48,994 bases of DNA from JANQPX01 sp039197065 (GCA_039197065.1 JBCCUL010000047.1:1-48994); one strand, 5' to 3'. Positions 1 to 8,995 are shown, counted from the first letter of the stretch. The notes: generated by a model not told the origin, from the sequence alone. A program made the numbers and translations.

Positions 1-59
1 TCCTCAGCCTGACGCAAGATGAACGCGATCTGCGCGTCCGTGAACTTCGACTTCTTCAT
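1..59 (-). mobile_element. IS3-family transposase OrfA, N-terminal fragment at window edge
   Basis: Reading the complement from an ATG at 57-59 gives MKKSKFTDAQIAFILRQAEE, the typical first residues of IS3-family (IS407-like) OrfA, whose N-terminal helix-turn-helix binds the element's terminal repeat. The rest lies outside the window, so it cannot be judged whether the element is intact. No terminal inverted repeat was identified on the right-hand side. Confidence 0.6.
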
Positions 60-332
60 CACTCATCCTCGTTCTGCAGCCCTATCAGCTAAACGAGAAT
101 TTTCTCACAATCCACGGTCCAGTTTCCGGGAAGCAGGTCAATAGCATCGAAGAAATAAACGAATTTGTTGGCCTGCGCGTAACACTTAATATCTCGAACA
201 TCTTCGGCAAATGGTGATCATGGCTCGAACCAGGAACGGTGTAGGAGCGCCAAACATCGATCGCCGGCACGCTTCTCGCATCTGCTCATGGACAAGGCCA
301 TGGAATCGCTCGATAACTTTTTGAATGGGCTC

Positions 333-1019
333 TTAGAGCTTGGCCTGCGCCAACGCCTCATAGGCCGGCAGGGCAGCTTGCATCAAGAGGGCCTGGTCGT
401 CGGTCAGGTCGGGCATGTCGCCTTCGGGGGCTGCAAACCCGGTTGAGCGGTGCACCGCGTCATACCAATGCGGCGCCCAGATACCGTCAAAGGGCTTCGG
501 CCCAGGGGGCCAGGACAGCATGGCGCCGTCCCAAGCTAGACCAATTTCGGTACAGAGCTTTCGCAACATGGCCTCCGGGTTCGAACGGAGGTCATGGGCC
601 GAGACCACCGGGCCGGGGAAACGCCGATAGAGCGCCAATTGCTGGTCAAACCCGATGTCATCCAGGGATGGGTTTTCACGCTTGGCGGCGTAGCTTGCAA
701 TCACCCGAGCCGGGTGGCGCAGCAGGTGGACATGGGTGAACGCCTCGGCCCAATCCATCGGGAAACCGTCCAGCATGTGAAAGCTCATAAGTTTGAGCAT
801 CACACCATCGCCCATCGCCGTGATCTGTCGAGCGACCTCTTGGGGGTCGCATGGGCCGGCAGCCAAAACGGCGTCGCGCATCGGGTGAATCAGGTCGGTC
901 GCATGCAGATAGGCAGCGTAGAACGGCTCATCCCAGACCTGCAGATCGGTCCGGTTGCCAAAGCTGTACATCATGGCCGTGGACAGGTTCCGCGGCCCGG
1001 ACCACATGGCGATTTTCAT
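333..1019 (-). CDS. Sulfotransferase-family protein
   Basis: The 228-residue protein opens with an SGPRNLST loop (residues 7-14) of the kind that binds the 5'-phosphosulfate of PAPS in sulfotransferases, followed by DEPFY (30-34) and RHPARVIASY (101-110), which matches the RdP..v.Sy motif of the 3'-phosphate site. It is cytosolic, with no signal peptide. The ATG at 1019 is preceded by a good GGAGGTGG ribosome site. It stands alone between transposase remnants, so context says nothing about its substrate. Proteins of this group are often labelled only sulfotransferase family; real sulfation activity is inferred, not shown. Confidence 0.75.
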   Translation of the reverse strand: MKIAMWSGPRNLSTAMMYSFGNRTDLQVWDEPFYAAYLHATDLIHPMRDAVLAAGPCDPQEVARQITAMGDGVMLKLMSFHMLDGFPMDWAEAFTHVHLLRHPARVIASYAAKRENPSLDDIGFDQQLALYRRFPGPVVSAHDLRSNPEAMLRKLCTEIGLAWDGAMLSWPPGPKPFDGIWAPHWYDAVHRSTGFAAPEGDMPDLTDDQALLMQAALPAYEALAQAKL

Positions 1020-1178
1020 GACACCACCTCCATCAGCACCTGATAACAGCCAAGAATGCGTTAGGTGAGCGGCCCCAATTCACTGGTCCCGATCACACGT
1101 CCATCAATCGCGCCGACCGGAAAAAGGCGAGGCACGAAATCCTGTGCTTGATGCTGCTAACGCCAGAGAACAGCGCGC

Positions 1179-1388
1179 TTGGCTATAGCTTCTACCAATT
1201 TCGTCGATCGATCTCATGATAGAATGCCGATCGAACCTAGGAAGGTCGAGATGTGCTTTGCCCATCTCAAAGCCCATCACCGCTTCGAGCGCGCGCACCT
1301 GAAAGGGGTTCTCGGCGAGATCCAGGCCGAAGCGTCTCCATTCGCGCCTTATCTCGACGGTCATGGACAGCTGATCGCGGTGCTCTGA
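1179..1388 (+). pseudogene. Decayed transposase C-terminus (IS1182/IS4-like DDE type)
   Basis: The reading frame contains RKVEMCFAHLKAHHRFER, which resembles the conserved C-terminal segment (R-K-VE-x-x-FAHLK, then a basic R/L-rich stretch) of IS1182/IS4-like transposases. Everything upstream of it is missing and the downstream part has drifted. It overlaps the 3' end of the lysR gene on the other strand, as expected of a relic. It cannot encode an active enzyme. Confidence 0.5.
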
Positions 1389-2257
1389 TCCTGCAGCGCC
1401 GCCCAAATCTCCGACATGACCCGCCCCATCGTCTGATCACGACGCCGGACGGCGAAAATCTCGGTGTGACGCGGTGGGAAGTCTTCGACGTTCAGCGGGA
1501 CGAGTTCACCACTCGCGAGTTCCGATACCATCAGATGTTCCGGCATGCCGCCCCATCCCAGCCCGGCTTTGATCACCGATTTTTTGGTCTCGAAGTCGGA
1601 AACCGTCCAGCGCTGTCCGCCCGAAAGCAGATCCCGGCTCTGCTCGAAATCCCGACCACCGGTCCCGGGGACGATCACCTGAATGTAAGCCTGCATTTCC
1701 CTTCGCGAGCGGATGCCGCTCAGCTGTGCTGCAGGAAAGTCGCGATGCGCGACGGGGCGGATCGTGACGGAGCCTACCGGAACCGTATCGACCTGATCGA
1801 CCGGGACGTCGTGCAGACCGGCGATCATCATGTCGGCCTCGCCCTCCATCAGCCTTGCGAGCGGCCCGCCCATCATCTCGGCGGCAACGCGGATCTGCGT
1901 GCTCGGATAGGCCCGCCCGATGCGGCCGAGCAGGTTCAGAATCGGGTCGAGAGACATGGTCGCGGTGATGGCGATGCGCAGGACGGGCTCTTGCGCACTC
2001 CGCAGACCAAGCGCGGTCGATTCCAGCACCCGAACCTGTTCCAACACCCTCGAGGCCTCTCGAAAGAACACCTCGCCCTCGGTCGTCAGGCGGGGGCGAT
2101 ACTCATCGCGGGAAAACAGATCGAAGCGCAGCCGGTCTTCGAGCTTGCGGATCTGATGGCTGACAGCGGATTGGGCCTTGTTCAGTCGCTCCGCAGCGCC
2201 GCGAAAGGTACCCGTCGCGACAATAGCGTCCAGGGCGAGGAGCTGGTCGAGCGTCAT
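1361..2257 (-). CDS. LysR-family transcriptional regulator
   Basis: A 298-residue protein of normal LysR length. The N-terminal winged helix-turn-helix is clear (residues about 3-60, with TFRGAAERLNKAQSAVSHQI), followed by a linker helix and a periplasmic-binding-protein-like effector domain (about 90-290). It is divergently transcribed from the NTF2-like/tautomerase/SDR cluster, and a long palindrome lies only 12 bp upstream of its start codon, so it probably controls that cluster and itself. The inducer cannot be told from the sequence. Its 3' end overlaps a transposase relic on the opposite strand. Confidence 0.88.
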   Translation of the reverse strand: MTLDQLLALDAIVATGTFRGAAERLNKAQSAVSHQIRKLEDRLRFDLFSRDEYRPRLTTEGEVFFREASRVLEQVRVLESTALGLRSAQEPVLRIAITATMSLDPILNLLGRIGRAYPSTQIRVAAEMMGGPLARLMEGEADMMIAGLHDVPVDQVDTVPVGSVTIRPVAHRDFPAAQLSGIRSRREMQAYIQVIVPGTGGRDFEQSRDLLSGGQRWTVSDFETKKSVIKAGLGWGGMPEHLMVSELASGELVPLNVEDFPPRHTEIFAVRRRDQTMGRVMSEIWAALQDQSTAISCP

Positions 2258-2268
2258 GGTGCAAACTC

Positions 2269-2295
2269 ATAATGATCTATTTCATAGATCATTAT
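2269..2295. promoter_or_regulatory. 27-bp perfect palindrome, probable LysR operator
   Basis: Arms ATAATGATCTAT and ATAGATCATTAT are exact inverted copies around a 3-nt centre (TTC). The site lies in the 116-bp divergent region between lysR (start 2257) and the NTF2-like gene (start 2374). It contains the T-N11-A pattern typical of LysR sites and is close enough to the lysR start to repress it. Binding is inferred. Confidence 0.6.
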
Positions 2296-2373
2296 CACGA
2301 GAAATCGATGTTATTAATTGCTCGTCTCCGTTGATATCCGAGAGTCATCACATCAATCGGAAAGGAGCCAACA

Positions 2374-2838
2374 ATGAAAACCCACCATCAACCTGCCGCC
2401 GTCCTCGAGGCGCGTCCAGCGGACCCGTTCGGTCATGACTGCGAAGAGCCTGGTGCGATGACCTCGGCCGATCTAACCGAAATCGAAACCCTGATGCAGC
2501 GCTATTTCGATGGGCTTTATCAGTCCGACAGCGCCGTACTTCGGTCCGTGTTCCACCCGGAGCTCGCCTATGTCAACGCGACCCCAGGCAGTCACGAATT
2601 CATGGGCTTTGAGGCCTACATGGCGCGCATCGACGGACGAACGCCGCCGGCCTCACGCCAGGAGCCACGCGATGATGTCATCGAGCGGATCGCGCTGAAG
2701 GGCGGCCAGATCGGTGTCGTCGAAGCGCGCATGACGATGCTCGGGCGCGACTACCAGGATCTTCTGACCGTAATCCGCACGGACGACGGCTGGAAGATAC
2801 TGACCAAGGTTTTCACCCATGTCGAGAGAAAGGGGTGA
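2374..2838 (+). CDS. NTF2-like / lumazine-binding-fold (SnoaL-type) protein
   Basis: The 154-residue protein has the compact cone-shaped NTF2-like fold signature: a first helix (LTEIETLMQRYFDGLYQSD), a strand-rich middle with VFHPELAYVN, and a final pair of strands ending GWKILTKVF. Such proteins are small enzymes or ligand binders, and the catalytic residues vary, so no reaction can be assigned. The ATG at 2374 has an AAAGGAGCC ribosome site; a second ATG at 2458 would remove a poorly conserved 28-residue leader. The tautomerase gene starts 3 nt after its stop, so the two are co-translated. Confidence 0.75.
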   Translation: MKTHHQPAAVLEARPADPFGHDCEEPGAMTSADLTEIETLMQRYFDGLYQSDSAVLRSVFHPELAYVNATPGSHEFMGFEAYMARIDGRTPPASRQEPRDDVIERIALKGGQIGVVEARMTMLGRDYQDLLTVIRTDDGWKILTKVFTHVERKG

Positions 2839-2841
2839 GCC

Positions 2842-3063
2842 ATGCCTTACGTGAACATCAAAGTGACACGCGAGGGCGGGCCGGAAGGAACCGGTCCCTC
2901 GTCTGAGGAGAAGGCCCGACTGATTGCCGGTGTTACCGATCTGCTTCAGGAGATCCTGAACAAGAAGCCTTCCTCAACTTTCGTGGTGATCGACGAGGTG
3001 CCTCTCGACAACTGGGGTTCGTCCGGACGCCGCGTCAGCGAGATCCGCGCCAAGCAAACCTAG
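2842..3063 (+). CDS. 4-oxalocrotonate tautomerase-family protein
   Basis: This 73-residue protein begins Met-Pro-Tyr, and the second residue would become the N-terminal proline general base after Met removal, as in all 4-OT-family enzymes. The beta-alpha-beta layout is visible, with the helix at EEKARLIAGVTDLLQEIL and the strand TFVVIDEVPLDNWG. The length fits the short, oligomeric members of the family. It follows the NTF2-like gene with a 3-nt gap, suggesting both act on the same keto/enol or dicarbonyl substrate, which is unknown. Confidence 0.85.
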   Translation: MPYVNIKVTREGGPEGTGPSSEEKARLIAGVTDLLQEILNKKPSSTFVVIDEVPLDNWGSSGRRVSEIRAKQT

Positions 3064-3223
3064 CGGTATGACCATATAATTCGATTCCCGCCGTCAACGC
3101 CTGAATCGACGCTATGCCGCCAAGTTTCCATGGGCGCCGAGAGCCTCTTGCGACGTGGTCGCACTGCGGGCCTCGCGGTAGCCCCGAAGCCAATCCGAGC
3201 TTAGATCGAAAGAGGAGACAATC

Positions 3224-3976
3224 ATGTCACGGAATGCCAAAACCGCCATCGTCACCGGTGCGTCCGGGGGGCTAGGCAGAGCCATTGCCGAAGCCTTTGT
3301 CACCAACGGATACAGTGTCCTCATAACAGGCACGGACGCTGGGAAGCTTGCCGAGACGATGGCAGAGATCGGCGAAGCCGATCGCACCGCTGCCGTTATC
3401 GCCGACGTCAGGCACCATGAGGATCGCAGGAAGATCGTGGATGCCGCCATCGATCACTTCGGCCGTATCGATGTGCTCGTAAACAACGCAGGCGTCTTCA
3501 AGCCACGCCCCTTCCTCGACGTCGACGAGGCGCATCTCGACCGATTTCTGGACATCAACCTCAAGGGCACGTTCTTTCTCACCCAGGAGGTCGTCCCACA
3601 TTTCCTTCAAGCCGGCGGTGGTTCGGTCGTCAATGTCGGCACGGTGCTGGTCGATCATGCGATTGGCGGCGTGCCTGCGACGGCGCCGATCAGCAGCAAA
3701 GGGGCTATTCACGCTTTGACCGGACAACTCGCCGCCGAGTTCGGGCCAAAGAACATCCGGTTCAACACGATCGCCCCCGGCATCATTAGATCCCCGATGC
3801 ACAGGCGAAACGGCATCGAGGACGACGATAGCCTAGGCGGGCTGCATCTTCTCTCGAGAATCGGCGAACCACGTGAAATCGCCGACGTCGCACTTCTGAT
3901 GGCGGAAAGTGACTTCATCACCGGAACAGTCATCAATGTCGATGGTGGTCATGTCGCCGGGCACGCGATCAACTGA
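3224..3976 (+). CDS. SDR-family protein lacking the catalytic tyrosine
   Basis: The 250-residue protein has the SDR Rossmann fold with TGASGGLG (11-18) for the dinucleotide and NNAG (87-90). However, the active-site YxxxK is not intact: the lysine is present (K159, in ISSKG) but the tyrosine position is proline (P155), and the usual catalytic serine region reads GTVLV. It may therefore be non-catalytic or use another residue. The start at 3224 has a strong AGAGGAG site. It follows the tautomerase by 160 bp in the same direction and probably belongs to the same LysR-controlled unit. Confidence 0.85.
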   Translation: MSRNAKTAIVTGASGGLGRAIAEAFVTNGYSVLITGTDAGKLAETMAEIGEADRTAAVIADVRHHEDRRKIVDAAIDHFGRIDVLVNNAGVFKPRPFLDVDEAHLDRFLDINLKGTFFLTQEVVPHFLQAGGGSVVNVGTVLVDHAIGGVPATAPISSKGAIHALTGQLAAEFGPKNIRFNTIAPGIIRSPMHRRNGIEDDDSLGGLHLLSRIGEPREIADVALLMAESDFITGTVINVDGGHVAGHAIN

Positions 3977-4449
3977 CGCCAGTCTTCCATCTTAAATCCG
4001 AGGTCGCCGGGGAGGGGACGGATCGACGAGATCAGTCCCTTCCCGCCTATCGCCAGCGCCTGCTCATGCGACCGCCGAAGGTAGGAAACCCCGTAGCGGG
4101 GCAGATTGGAACTCCTGGCATGGTGGCCCAGACATATCGCGGACACCAAACGTCTTTCGGCCCCTTCCGGGGCCCTTTTAATATGTTGATCTGGGTCGGA
4201 TGGCTGGTCACAGCGTCAGACCGGCAGATTTGCCTCTTGGATCGGGATCGGAAGACGTGACTATCTGCGAAGCGAACATCATCCAACTCGCCTCCTGAAA
4301 ACGATTCCCAAACGTTTCCTGTTTAAGCTCGCATTCCCGTCGAACCAGATTGGGGCTGCGGACTCACCGTCAGCAATGCGCGGACTGGCGAACAACGTTG
4401 GCGGGTGCCGCCCTTAAGAGCTTCCTGGTCATATATTTCATAGAATCGC
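3977..4449. other. Intergenic region without a gene
   Basis: No reading frame here has recognisable protein character. It holds a short perfect hairpin (CCCCG-TAG-CGGGG, 4089-4101) and a terminator-like stem-loop (4159-4179). It lies between the end of the rightward SDR gene and the end of the leftward permease gene, so both operons terminate here. Confidence 0.5.
4159..4179 (+). terminator. Rho-independent-type terminator
   Basis: GGCCCC and GGGGCC pair around a TTCC loop and are followed by CTTTT. It lies about 180 nt past the SDR stop codon in the rightward direction, between convergent operons. Confidence 0.5.
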
Positions 4450-5277
4450 TCACGTCCTCCAGCCCAGCAGGTGCCGTTCCAGACGACCGACGGCGGCGCT
4501 GACGAGGATGCCGAGGAGTGATAGGATTACGACGCCGACGAACAAGCGTTCGAGATCGTAGAGCGAGCCCGCCTCCAGGATGTAGGCGCCGATGCCGTAT
4601 TCAGCGCCGAGCATCTCGGCGGCGACCAGGAGGATGATGGCGATCGCGAGGCTAATGCGCAGACCGGAGAGGATCCCAGGCATCGCGCCGGGAAGCACGA
4701 TCTTCCTGACGATCGAAAGCCAGGTGAGGCCGAAGCTCTGGCCCATGCGGATCAGGGAGCGATCGACATTGTCGACGGCGCCATAGGTTGCAACCACCGT
4801 CGGTGTGAACGTGCCGAAGGCGATCAGGGCGTATTTCGAGCCCTCGTCGATGCCGAACCAGATGACGAAAAGCGGCAGGAGCGCAATCTTGGGTATCGGG
4901 AAGATGGCCGCGATCAAGGGCGAAAGACCGGCCCGTATGTAGGAGAAAAGGCCGATCAACACACCGGTCGCGATACCGATGCTCACCCCGATCGCAGCGC
5001 CGATGACCAGACGCGTCAGGGACGGCAGCAGATGCTTGAAAAGCAGGCCGGACTGGTAGAGTTCCTGAAAGGTCTGCAGCACGTCCGAGGGACGCGGCAG
5101 GGTCAGCGGCGAGATCCATTCCGTTCTGGTTCCCCATTCGATCAGGGCGATCAGGAGCGCAAAGACCGCGAAACCCACCCATCGGCGGGAATCGGGCACG
5201 AAGCCGCCTCCTCGGAACGTTACTTCTCGGCTTCCAGGCTCTGACCCAGTATCCGAGGTACCCGTGGTACTAGCCAT
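4450..5277 (-). CDS. ABC transporter permease, NitT/TauT (SsuC/TauC) type
   Basis: An integral membrane permease of about 275 residues with roughly six hydrophobic segments. The conserved EAA-like loop reads QSFGLTWLSIVRKIVLPGAMPGILSGL, typical of BPD_transp_1 permeases that carry nitrate, sulfonate, taurine, thiamine-precursor or similar small anions. The start was placed at 5277 (MASTTGTSD) because it overlaps the stop of the ATPase gene by 8 nt; an ATG at 5313 would overlap it by 44 nt. It is the last gene of the operon GntR, binding protein, ATPase, permease. Confidence 0.88.
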   Translation of the reverse strand: MASTTGTSDTGSEPGSREVTFRGGGFVPDSRRWVGFAVFALLIALIEWGTRTEWISPLTLPRPSDVLQTFQELYQSGLLFKHLLPSLTRLVIGAAIGVSIGIATGVLIGLFSYIRAGLSPLIAAIFPIPKIALLPLFVIWFGIDEGSKYALIAFGTFTPTVVATYGAVDNVDRSLIRMGQSFGLTWLSIVRKIVLPGAMPGILSGLRISLAIAIILLVAAEMLGAEYGIGAYILEAGSLYDLERLFVGVVILSLLGILVSAAVGRLERHLLGWRT

Positions 5278-6037
5278 CGATGAGCTCCGCATCGGCCGCG
5301 CGCGCCTCGTCACGCATCAGTGTCCAGAGATGTTTTTGCGTGGCGTCGAGATCCGGGTCCGCGTAGCCGCGCTGGTCGATCGGCTTATCCAGCTCGACGA
5401 TGTCCCGAATGCGGCCGGGACGCCTGGAGAGCACCACGATGATATGTCCGAGCCGGACGGCTTCGGCGAGATTGTGGGTGACGTAGACGGCGGTGAACGG
5501 CGTGCGGGTCCAAAGGCTCACCAGATCGTCGATCAGGAGTTCGCGGGTTTGAGCATCCAGGGCGGAAAGCGGCTCGTCCATGAGCATCACCGCAGGATTG
5601 ACGGCGAGCGCTCTCGCGATGGCCACGCGCTGTTTCATCCCGCCGGACAATTGCCGCGGCAACGCCCCGGCGAAATCGCCGAGCCGCGTTCGTTCGAGCA
5701 CGTCGCCGATGATCGCGTCCGCGTCCTGACCGCTGATGCCGTGATCCTCCAGAACCAGCGAGATATTGCCGCGAACGGATCGCCAGGGAAGCAGTGCGAA
5801 GTCCTGGAAGACAAAAGTCAGCGGATTAAGGCAACCGTCAGGCGGCTCGCCCTGCTGGAGAATGCGTCCCTCGGCTGGCCGCTCAAGCCCGCCGATGAAG
5901 CGAAGGAGCGTGGACTTGCCGCAGCCGGACGGCCCAACCAGGCAGGCGATACGACCCGACGGAATATCGAGCGCGATGTCGCGCAAGACCTCCGTCTCGC
6001 CGTAGCTGTGGCTGATGCCGTCCAGTCGGAGTTCCAT
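5270..6037 (-). CDS. ABC transporter ATP-binding protein, NitT/TauT type
   Basis: The 255-residue cytoplasmic ATPase has Walker A GPSGCGKST, the Q-loop region FVFQDFALLPW, the signature LSGGMKQRV, Walker B VMLMDEP and the switch histidine in YVTHNLAEA. The closest family is SsuB/TauB/NrtD-like, energising import through the permease encoded immediately downstream with an 8-nt overlap. It starts 51 bp after the binding-protein gene. Confidence 0.9.
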   Translation of the reverse strand: MELRLDGISHSYGETEVLRDIALDIPSGRIACLVGPSGCGKSTLLRFIGGLERPAEGRILQQGEPPDGCLNPLTFVFQDFALLPWRSVRGNISLVLEDHGISGQDADAIIGDVLERTRLGDFAGALPRQLSGGMKQRVAIARALAVNPAVMLMDEPLSALDAQTRELLIDDLVSLWTRTPFTAVYVTHNLAEAVRLGHIIVVLSRRPGRIRDIVELDKPIDQRGYADPDLDATQKHLWTLMRDEARAADAELIDG

Positions 6038-6088
6038 GTTGCTCCGTTGAAACGCTGGCGTAAACGTCCAGGCCGTCGCCCTGCGACC

Positions 6089-7108
6089 CTAGCCGCCGAT
6101 GGTGTCGACGTAACTGGTATCCAGGAGCGTGTCGAGCGTGATGTCCGCGTCGACCAGGCCTTCGGCCTGGAACCATGCGAGCTGGTCCTTGACCGAGGCG
6201 ACGCTCAGCGCAGCGTTCTCGTTGAGACGCATGGTGCCATTGATGATCGAGGGTGCCGCTTTCTCGCGCGGCCGATCGGTGTAGACATATTTGTGGATCA
6301 GATCGACCAGTTCGTTGACGCCATCCTCGCCGCCCGCCTTGTCGATCATGGTGGCGTTGTAATCGGCGACACCCTTCGAATAAGCGGCCAGAAAATCGCC
6401 GGTCATCCCTTTCTCGTCAGCCGCGTTGGCGGCGGAGGTGAAGACCGTCGTCACCTGATAGTCCGGCAGGTAGTCCGCAACATTGCCGATGATGTGCACA
6501 GCGCCGGAGCCGGCAAGCGGCTTGGCGATATGCGGCACGATCGACCAGGCGTCGATCTGCCCGGACTTAAGCGCGCCGATGATGGCGCCCACCTTCTGCA
6601 GCGGTTTGAAACTGGGCGAAACGCCTTCGGCGGCGGCGATCTTGGAGCCCATATAGTGGAAGGAGGAGCCTGCCTGGGTCATGCCGTAGCTCTTGCCGTC
6701 GAGCGCCGCAGGACTGGTCAGACCAGCCTGGAAAGCCGCGTCCGAAGCGAGGATTTTCTGGCCGTCGATCCCCTCTTCTTCCGAAAGCGCGCCGCCGATC
6801 ACCTTGATCGCGCCCTTCTGGGCGAGCGAGATCAGACCGCCGGATATGGCGGTGACGGCATAGTCGATGTCGCCGGATGCGATCGCCACCGCCATCGGTT
6901 GCGCCGCCTGGAAGAACTTCAGCTCGACATCGAGACCGGCGTCAGCGAAATAGCCGCGCTCGACGGCGATGAAGTTGCCGGAATGGCTGGTGAAGCGAAG
7001 CGCGCCCACCACGACCTTCCGCTCCTGCGCGATCGCCGGCGCCGCCAAACCGGCGGCAGCGCTGGCGCCCAGTAACTGAAGGGCGGTTCGTCTCTGCATG
7101 GTCAGCAT
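6089..7108 (-). CDS. ABC transporter substrate-binding protein, NitT/TauT type
   Basis: The 339-residue periplasmic protein begins with a twin-arginine-like signal (QRRTALQLLG, then an alanine-rich core ending APAIAQ). The mature part follows the NMT1/SsuA-like layout: VVVGALRFTSHSGNFIAVERGYF at the start and a bilobed domain. Such proteins choose the substrate (sulfonates, nitrate, aromatic acids or pyrimidine precursors); none can be picked from the residues seen. The ATG at 7108 has a GGGAGA site. It follows the GntR gene by 26 bp. Confidence 0.85.
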   Translation of the reverse strand: MLTMQRRTALQLLGASAAAGLAAPAIAQERKVVVGALRFTSHSGNFIAVERGYFADAGLDVELKFFQAAQPMAVAIASGDIDYAVTAISGGLISLAQKGAIKVIGGALSEEEGIDGQKILASDAAFQAGLTSPAALDGKSYGMTQAGSSFHYMGSKIAAAEGVSPSFKPLQKVGAIIGALKSGQIDAWSIVPHIAKPLAGSGAVHIIGNVADYLPDYQVTTVFTSAANAADEKGMTGDFLAAYSKGVADYNATMIDKAGGEDGVNELVDLIHKYVYTDRPREKAAPSIINGTMRLNENAALSVASVKDQLAWFQAEGLVDADITLDTLLDTSYVDTIGG

Positions 7109-7134
7109 GATGGTCTCCCTGATGATGTGATGGT

Positions 7135-7812
7135 TTAGGCTGTTTTTTCGGTGGTGAGCTCGGCCTTGATATCCTGTTCCAGGAGCACCAGGGCCTTTGC
7201 CTCGTCACGCGCCATAATGGCATTTTGTAGCGCGCTCGTTCTCGCCTCTCGGGCGGCAAAGTCGATCCGCCCTTCGCGCAGAAGCGCCAGGCGAAAGCGG
7301 CGGGACTGATTGTAGAGTTTTTGCTGGAGATCGATCAGCCGGGGCGATCCGGAAGCCATGACCAGGGCTGCCGATGCGGCGCGGCAGGATTCGTCCCACT
7401 CCAGTGCCGTCAGGTCGCCGGGCTCGGTCTGCACCCGCATCTCCGCCCTCGCCATCCCATGAAAGGCGCCGACCACCTCGCTCTCCCAGGTCACCGTCGC
7501 CCGTTCCAGTGAACGGGATAGCCCCAAACGCTCGACTTCGAGACGCATGAAAAGGATGTCCCGAAGGTCCTCCTCAGTCGCTGACATCACTCGAAAGCCA
7601 CGCTGGTTGGTCGCCTCCACAAGCCCCTCCGCAGAAAGCAGCCGCAAGGTTTCACGCATCGAATGGTTGGACCCGCCATAACGCTGGCGAAGCGCTTCAA
7701 TCTTGAGCTTTTGATCCGGCACCAAAACGCCAAAGGCAATGTCCCGCCTCAGCGCTGACGCCAGCATGGCGACAACGGTGTCATCTTCATCGACACGTTT
7801 ACCGAACAGCAT
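7135..7812 (-). CDS. GntR-family (FCD) transcriptional regulator
   Basis: The 225-residue protein has an N-terminal winged helix (KIEALRQRYGGSNHSMRETLRLLSAEGLV, residues about 38-66) and an all-helical FCD effector domain. The metal-binding histidines usual in FCD domains appear missing: the D-x-x-F-H position reads DESCR and the later E-H-R reads EAR, so its ligand is probably not coordinated through a metal. It is the first gene of the transporter operon, 26 bp ahead of the binding-protein gene, and so probably controls it. The 280 bp upstream hold its promoter and no other gene. Confidence 0.85.
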   Translation of the reverse strand: MLFGKRVDEDDTVVAMLASALRRDIAFGVLVPDQKLKIEALRQRYGGSNHSMRETLRLLSAEGLVEATNQRGFRVMSATEEDLRDILFMRLEVERLGLSRSLERATVTWESEVVGAFHGMARAEMRVQTEPGDLTALEWDESCRAASAALVMASGSPRLIDLQQKLYNQSRRFRLALLREGRIDFAAREARTSALQNAIMARDEAKALVLLEQDIKAELTTEKTA

Positions 7813-8095
7813 TCTGTGGCCTAAAAGTAAAAATGTTGGATATTATTATTTGCATTCGACAAACGTCGTCAATGTTTGAGATTTTTGGAGTTATCTGTTT
7901 GGGCGCTTTTTGGGCCAGTTCGGCGCTGGAAGCCTCGAATCTCGTTATGAATGAATGAACTTCCGAAAACTCTCGATCAGGCGCCTTCGGACGAGGTCCG
8001 GTCCATGCAGCGGCTTGAAGTCAAATAGGCAGTTTAGCGAGGGGCTGATGAAATCAATCTCTCGACTTTATCGCTCGGCCGCCCTTCTGCGGGGC

Positions 8096-8995
8096 TCAAG
8101 ACTGTCGAACCCCTGAAAGCGCATCGGCCAGGAAGTCGAACACCAGGCGTATGCGCCTGCTGGTGTGCAACTCGCGGTGGGTTACCAGCCAAATCGGGAC
8201 AGGAATGGGGTCGAGCCCTGGGAGAACGGGTTCGATGCCGGGCACCAACGCTTCCGCGTCCCTGGTCAGAAAGCTGATGCCGAGGCCGTGTTTCAAGAGC
8301 TCCAGGATCACCGTGCCGCTGGTCGTGTTGATCTTGATATTGTCGGCGGTGATCGGAATACCCATGGCATTGAGCATCGGCACCTGGCGTTCGGGATGGC
8401 CGAAGCCGACAAAGTCAGCCTTTGCCAGATCCTCGGGCTTTTCAGGCCTTCCATGCCTGTCGAGATAGGCTTTCGACGCATAGAGATGTGCCGATGTCTC
8501 GCCGATCAGCTTGGCGATCAGGTCCGGCTGCTCCGGCCGCGCATGCCTGATCGCGATGTCGGCCTCCCGGCGGGTGAGATCGCGCAGTTCGTTCGAGGCG
8601 ACGATCTCGATCATGATGCCGGGCGCTTCATCGCGGAGTCGCTTCAAGATGGCCGGCAAGTGATAGGTCGCCAGAACCGGAGTCGCCGTGATGCTCACAT
8701 GGCCTTCGATAGCCTGGGAGCGGCCGGATGCCGTGAGCGAGATGAGATTGGCGGCATCGGCCATCGCCCGGACATGGTCGAGCAGCTCGAGCCCGGACGG
8801 CGTCAGCACGAGCGAGCGGCCGACGCGGTCGAACAGCGCGACACCGAGTTCTTCCTCAAGCGCAGCCACCTGCCGGCCGAGGGTCGGCTGGGTCTGGCCG
8901 AGCGCTCGTGCGGCGGCCGACAGCGACCCTTCCTCGGCGGTCGCCAAGAACGCGCGCGCCTGATTCCAGTCGAACGTGACGCTCTGCCAATTCAT
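8096..8995 (-). CDS. LysR-family transcriptional regulator
   Basis: A 299-residue LysR protein with HTH at residues 10-60 (GSLSAAARALGQTQPTLGRQVAALEEELG) and a LysR-substrate domain that resembles the GcvA/DsdC-like group acting on oxidised or aromatic effectors. It is divergent from the two tandem methyltransferase genes with 88 bp between the starts, an AT-rich interval that must hold both promoters. It likely regulates those genes; the signal is unknown. Confidence 0.87.
   Translation of the reverse strand: MNWQSVTFDWNQARAFLATAEEGSLSAAARALGQTQPTLGRQVAALEEELGVALFDRVGRSLVLTPSGLELLDHVRAMADAANLISLTASGRSQAIEGHVSITATPVLATYHLPAILKRLRDEAPGIMIEIVASNELRDLTRREADIAIRHARPEQPDLIAKLIGETSAHLYASKAYLDRHGRPEKPEDLAKADFVGFGHPERQVPMLNAMGIPITADNIKINTTSGTVILELLKHGLGISFLTRDAEALVPGIEPVLPGLDPIPVPIWLVTHRELHTSRRIRLVFDFLADALSGVRQS

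Noticed and set aside
85..270. Leftward 61-codon frame next to the IS3 fragment
   Set aside because: No similarity to transposase or other families, no ribosome site; treated as non-coding spacer between the IS fragment and the sulfotransferase gene.
5264..7075. Long rightward open frame (603 codons) opposite the transporter operon
   Set aside because: It runs antisense across three well-supported ABC genes with intact motifs. In GC-rich DNA the complementary frame stays open by codon bias, and the translation has no domain pattern.
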